DNA of 10,270 bases from assembly GCA_947374445.1 (NCBI GenBank), contig CANCBY010000078.1:1-10270 (forward strand). Direction: 5' to 3'. This DNA comes from Pseudobdellovibrionaceae bacterium (lineage in GTDB: Bacteria > Bdellovibrionota > Bdellovibrionia > Bdellovibrionales > Bdellovibrionaceae). The translations under genes were made by a program, and so were the position numbers. The notes below the pieces were generated by a model. That model was not told where the DNA came from. It was given only the letters and a program-made list of their open reading frames with translations, and ran no database searches. This document shows, piece by piece, positions 6,682 to 10,270 of this stretch. The first letter of the stretch is position 1. The number at the start of each line of letters is the position of its first letter.

Positions 6682-7230
6682 ATGAACGAAAAAAAAGATG
6701 TCTGCATATTACATCCATTTGAATCGGAGCTGCCGTTTTCAGTGACAGGCCAGCTGTTAGTTTTAGATAAAGGCCTTGAGGCTGCATTTTTTTTAAAAGA
6801 TCCAACCAACCGAGTTAAAAAACCAAAACCGGTAGCGAGCCCATCTCCTGAGCGTGCCAACGATCTGTGGAAGACCACTTGCTTTGAATTATTTTTATCT
6901 CAGGCTGGAAGCAGTGATTATTATGAAATTAATTTGTCTCCAGATGGAAAATGGAACGCTTATTATTTTAAGAGCTATCGAACCCCACAGCCTCCCGCGG
7001 AAAGCACTGAAATTTCATTGCAAAAAATAAGGTGGAGCGAAGACACTCTTCGCGCGACTTTTGATTTTAAAAATAAAAATCTTTTAAACTTGCAGTGGGA
7101 CTGCTCTATGACCGCGGTCATAGAGACTAATTCAAATCAAAAATTCTATTTTGCGACTTCGCACGAAGGTGAAAAACCAGATTTTCATCTAAGAAAAAGT
7201 TTTAAACTAAAAAGAGGATCAACTCTATGA
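6682..7230 (+). CDS. DOMON-like (CBM9-fold) domain protein
   Basis: A 182-residue single-domain protein without a signal peptide. The region DLWKTTCFELFL (61-72), YYEINLSPDGKWNAYYF (80-96) and the end motif KPDFHL (165-170) are the hallmarks I associate with the bacterial DOMON-like family, a beta-sandwich related to carbohydrate-binding family 9. That fold usually binds a sugar or haem; no ligand can be read here. The start is ATG at 6682, five bases after the previous stop, and there is no Shine-Dalgarno sequence (the region is AT only), so it probably depends on translation of the upstream gene. Its TGA overlaps the ATG of the namZ-like gene (ATGA at 7227-7230), so the two products are probably made in a fixed ratio. 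I infer a sugar-recognition role connected with amino-sugar breakdown. Confidence 0.8.
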   Translation: MNEKKDVCILHPFESELPFSVTGQLLVLDKGLEAAFFLKDPTNRVKKPKPVASPSPERANDLWKTTCFELFLSQAGSSDYYEINLSPDGKWNAYYFKSYRTPQPPAESTEISLQKIRWSEDTLRATFDFKNKNLLNLQWDCSMTAVIETNSNQKFYFATSHEGEKPDFHLRKSFKLKRGSTL

Positions 7231-8423
7231 AGCTCGGAATTGAAGTTTTACTTGAAAACAAAGAACTTTTAAAACAACTCAAATCGCAACGAGTCGCTCT
7301 TATCTGTCATCCAGCTTCTGTCACTCAAAAGCTCGAGCACAGCTTTGACGTTCTTCATAAAAAAATTAATCTTGTCGCTGCTTTTGGCCCTCAGCATGGC
7401 CTTAAAGGCGACAAGCAGTACAACATGGTTGAGACTGACGACACGATAGACTCAGTTTATAAAATTCCAATATTCAGTCTTTATGGCAAAGTGCGAAGGC
7501 CCACATCTGAAATGATGGAGACTTTCGACACTGTGATTTTTGATCTGCAGGATTTGGGCTGCCGAATATATACGTTTATTACCACACTCCTGTATGTCAT
7601 GGAGGAGTGTGCAAAACACAAAAAAACGCTGATCGTGCTTGATCGCCCCAATCCCGCAGGGCGTGAGGTCGAAGGCTTGGCGTTAGAGCCCGGGCAAGAG
7701 TCTTTTGTGGGGGCCGCTCCAATCCCGATGCGCTATGGGTTGACCACGGGCGAGATGGCGATCTTTTACAAAATTCATTTTGGTCTGCATGTGGATTTAA
7801 ATATCATTCCCATGAAAGGCTATAGCCCTAGCAAAAAACCTGGTTTTGGTTGGCCCTCAGAACTTGCTTGGGTGAACCCCTCTCCCAACGCTCAAACTCT
7901 AAATATGGCAAGGGTCTACTCTGGTACAGTTCTCATCGAAGGAACTCATTTGTCAGAGGGGCGCGGGACAACGCGGGCCCTTGAAGTGATCGGTGCCCCA
8001 GATATTGATTATGCAAAAGTCATCGCCTGGATGAAAAAGGCTGCTCCACAATGGATGAAGGGGGCTTTGGTTCGTGAGTGTTTTTTTGAACCAACGTTTT
8101 ATAAACACCAAGGCAAACTATGTCATGGCCTTCAGCTTCATACTGATTTTGGTGGATATAAACCAAGTGATTTTAAACCCTATCGTCAGGTTGCACTGAT
8201 GTTGAAGGCTATTCGCGTGCTTTATCCTGAGTATCAAATTTACCGAGATTTTGCTTACGAGTACGTCACTGACCGCTTGGCCTTTGATGTGATCAATGGC
8301 GGGCCAAAGCTGCGACAATGGATTGAAAACCCAAATGCCAAGCCAAAAGATCTCGAAAAACTCTTGAAGTCTGACGAGAACTCCTGGAAAAGAGAGATGA
8401 AAAAATATTTCATCTACAAATAG
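7227..8423 (+). CDS. namZ: DUF1343 / NamZ-type exo-beta-N-acetylmuramidase
   Basis: A 398-residue member of the DUF1343 family (GH171), whose founder NamZ of Bacillus subtilis releases terminal N-acetylmuramic acid from peptidoglycan fragments. Family landmarks in order: FGPQHGLKGD (53-62), FSLYGKVRRPT (83-93), FDLQDLGCRIYTFI (105-118), VLDRPNPAGR (137-146), PIPMRYGLTTGE (165-176), NPSPNAQTL (217-225) and IEGTHLSEGRGTTR (237-250). No signal peptide is visible, unlike secreted NamZ, so the enzyme should act on imported fragments in the cytoplasm. Position 56 is Gln where many members have Glu (GPEHG); from memory that Glu is the proposed catalytic residue, so activity or mechanism may differ. 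AGAGG (7213-7217) precedes the ATG. It overlaps the DOMON-like gene and is followed 21 bp later by the ABC-F gene. Confidence 0.9.
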   Translation: MKLGIEVLLENKELLKQLKSQRVALICHPASVTQKLEHSFDVLHKKINLVAAFGPQHGLKGDKQYNMVETDDTIDSVYKIPIFSLYGKVRRPTSEMMETFDTVIFDLQDLGCRIYTFITTLLYVMEECAKHKKTLIVLDRPNPAGREVEGLALEPGQESFVGAAPIPMRYGLTTGEMAIFYKIHFGLHVDLNIIPMKGYSPSKKPGFGWPSELAWVNPSPNAQTLNMARVYSGTVLIEGTHLSEGRGTTRALEVIGAPDIDYAKVIAWMKKAAPQWMKGALVRECFFEPTFYKHQGKLCHGLQLHTDFGGYKPSDFKPYRQVALMLKAIRVLYPEYQIYRDFAYEYVTDRLAFDVINGGPKLRQWIENPNAKPKDLEKLLKSDENSWKREMKKYFIYK

Positions 8424-8444
8424 CAAAGCTTAAACCAGGAACAA

Positions 8445-10270
8445 ATGAATCTTCTGCAGCTTCAAAAAGCTCACAAAGCCTATGGTCGTAAAATTCTTTT
8501 TGAAGAGGAGACCTTTGCTATCAATGATGGCGAGCACGTGGGTGTTATTGGGCCCAATGGAGCTGGTAAAACGACGCTCTTTCGAACGCTCGTCGGCGAA
8601 GAGCATCTCGACTCTGGTGAGATCATAAAATCAAATGCTTTGCGCTTGGGTTATTTGGCGCAAGAAGACGACTGGAATCTAAATGAGTCCGGCGAAGAGT
8701 TTCTTCAAGAAAACTGCAGTCTTCCTCTTTGGCAGTTAAAGGATTTGGGACTTGGCTTAGGCCTTAAATCACATCATTTTTCTGAGCCTTTGAAAAACCT
8801 AAGCGGTGGTTACCGCATGCGGTTTCAGCTTTTGTTTTTGATCGGGCGCGAACCCAACCTCATGCTGCTTGATGAGCCAACAAACTTTTTAGATCTTGAA
8901 AGTTTAATGGCGCTCGAAAAATTCCTTCAGTCTTATGAGGGAGCGTTTATGTTGATCTCCCACGACCGAGAGTTTTTGCGTCGTGTGACTGATCACACTC
9001 TTGAAGTCGAAGCCGGTCAGATCACTAAGTATCCAGGTAACATTGATGACTACTTTGAGCAAAAAGCTCAGCTCCGACAAATTTTAGAGCGCCAGGCAGC
9101 CAACCAAGACCTCAAGAAAAAATCAATTGAAGACTTCGTTCGCAAGTTTGGCGCGAAGGCGACTAAGGCGCGACAGGCTCAGAGCCGAATGAAGCAGCTT
9201 GAAAAAATGGAAACGATCGAACTCCGAGAGCTTCCTGTGCGAGCAAGAATTCAAATTCCAGCACCGAGCCCTGTAGGCAAAGAGGTTTTTCATTTAACCA
9301 ATGCAAGCATGGGCTACGGATCAAAAGAAATTGTTTCAGTTAAAGACCTGCGCCTTGAGCGTGGTGACCATTTGGGTATTGTTGGATTTAACGGCGTTGG
9401 TAAAAGTACGCTTCTAAAGTCGCTGTCCGAAAAAATTCCTTTTCTATCGGGCACATTAAAGTGGGGCTATCAAGTTTCGGTCGCGGCCTTTGCTCAGCAT
9501 TCTACTGACAGTTTGGTTGCAAACCACACGGTGCTTCGTTCTCTACAAGAGAAGGCACACATAGAAGTAACTCAGCAAGAAATTTTGAACATGGCAGGTT
9601 CGTTACTTTTTTCTGGCGATGCCGTTCAAAAACCAATTTCGGTACTTTCTGGTGGAGAAAAATCTAGGGTGGCCTTGGGCCAAATACTTCTCTCAAAAGC
9701 CAATGTTTTGCTCTTGGATGAGCCGACAAATCATCTTGATTTTGAAACCGTAGAGGCCCTGACTTCGGCGCTGCAAAATTATCAAGGAAGCCTCATTGTT
9801 GTAAGCCATGACAGAGGCTTCATTGGTCGCGTGGCAAATAAAATTCTTGAAATCCACAATCGTAAACTCGAACTTTATCCTGGAACGTATGATGACTATT
9901 GCTGGAGTTTAGAAAAAGGTGCACTTGCAAATCGAGTCGTTGAAGACTTTGATCAACCGAGTGAAGTTCTTGCGGGCGGAGTCGCGACCGAGCTCGCGGC
10001 AAATGTCAGATCTAACATTAAAGTAAATATAAAAGAGGAGCGCAAGCGCCTCGAAGCACAGCTCGCTCAGGCCAAGAAAAAAATGAAATCTTTTGAATCA
10101 CAGATTTCTCAAAAGCAACAGCAGCGCAATACTCTGACGGACCAACTCCTAACTGCCTCTGGTGATAAAGCCATGCAAGCAGCAAAAGACCTAGCGAGTG
10201 TCTCGGAACAAGTTGACCGCTTAGAAGAGAGCCTTCTAGAAGAGCTAGAGACCGAGTCTAAAATAACAAA
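8445..10270 (+). CDS. ABC-F family ATPase (YheS/YdiF-like), C-terminus cut off
   Basis: At least 608 residues of a soluble twin-ABC protein with no membrane segments, running past the right edge. ABC-F proteins bind the ribosomal E site and modulate translation. NBD1: Walker A GPNGAGKT (36-43), signature LSGGYRMR (119-126), Walker B LMLLDEPTNFLD (139-150), SHD (172-174). The interdomain tRNA-contacting linker spans about 205-265, with FGAKATKARQAQSRMKQLE near 235-253. NBD2: Walker A GFNGVGKST (314-322), signature LSGGEKSR (401-408), Walker B VLLLDEPTNHLD (421-432), SHD (454-456). A charged C-terminal coiled coil begins near 525. Both catalytic Glu residues (144, 426) are present. NBD1 has only about 84 residues between Walker A and signature, so its Arm insertion is much reduced. 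The ATG at 8445 follows AGGA (8437-8440), 21 bp after namZ. Confidence 0.92.
   Translation, partial: MNLLQLQKAHKAYGRKILFEEETFAINDGEHVGVIGPNGAGKTTLFRTLVGEEHLDSGEIIKSNALRLGYLAQEDDWNLNESGEEFLQENCSLPLWQLKDLGLGLGLKSHHFSEPLKNLSGGYRMRFQLLFLIGREPNLMLLDEPTNFLDLESLMALEKFLQSYEGAFMLISHDREFLRRVTDHTLEVEAGQITKYPGNIDDYFEQKAQLRQILERQAANQDLKKKSIEDFVRKFGAKATKARQAQSRMKQLEKMETIELRELPVRARIQIPAPSPVGKEVFHLTNASMGYGSKEIVSVKDLRLERGDHLGIVGFNGVGKSTLLKSLSEKIPFLSGTLKWGYQVSVAAFAQHSTDSLVANHTVLRSLQEKAHIEVTQQEILNMAGSLLFSGDAVQKPISVLSGGEKSRVALGQILLSKANVLLLDEPTNHLDFETVEALTSALQNYQGSLIVVSHDRGFIGRVANKILEIHNRKLELYPGTYDDYCWSLEKGALANRVVEDFDQPSEVLAGGVATELAANVRSNIKVNIKEERKRLEAQLAQAKKKMKSFESQISQKQQQRNTLTDQLLTASGDKAMQAAKDLASVSEQVDRLEESLLEELETESKIT

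Noticed and set aside
6689..6794. Phase-variable homopolymers in the DOMON-like gene (8 A at 6689-6696, 8 T at 6787-6794)
   Set aside because: Runs of 7-8 A or T occur in several other genes of this AT-rich window, including housekeeping ones, so they look like base composition.

Overview
The window reads like a housekeeping-rich chromosomal stretch of a moderately AT-rich Gram-negative bacterium. The overall gene style recalls Bdellovibrionota: a secreted lipoprotein protease, nucleoside breakdown and cell-wall amino-sugar breakdown genes together, and small glycine-rich membrane proteins. That placement is an inference from gene content, not from a marker gene. No mobile element, CRISPR array, rRNA or tRNA gene was seen.

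Layout. Positions 1-5927 are all on the minus strand. In transcription order they are deoC (GTG start, 5927), a pyrimidine/thymidine phosphorylase (5250), a trimeric-type purine nucleoside phosphorylase (GTG start, 3943), a 198-bp gap, a subtilisin-like lipoprotein protease (2911), asnS (1648) and the 5' part of an acyl-CoA carboxylase beta subunit (302, running off the left edge). Positions 5963-10270 are all on the plus strand: acylphosphatase, a small exported two-helix membrane protein, a DOMON-like protein, a DUF1343/NamZ-type exo-N-acetylmuramidase and an ABC-F ATPase that runs off the right edge. The two arms diverge from a 35-bp gap in which the deoC promoter overlaps the start of the acylphosphatase gene.

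How the genes work together. deoC, pdp and punA form a tight operon (1-nt overlap, then an 11-nt gap). It splits nucleosides into bases plus (deoxy)ribose-1-phosphate and cleaves deoxyribose-5-phosphate to acetaldehyde and glyceraldehyde-3-phosphate. The mutase that links these steps is not in the window. On the other strand, the DOMON-like gene and the namZ-like gene overlap by ATGA and probably act together on muropeptide or amino-sugar material. Both modules would suit an organism that digests other cells, but both also occur in ordinary bacteria.

The most interesting non-coding signal is a near-perfect 15-bp inverted repeat just before asnS that buries its ribosome binding site. A second, nested inverted repeat lies in the gap upstream of the protease. 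I found no convincing new multi-gene system; most of the window is ordinary metabolism with several unusual details listed as findings.
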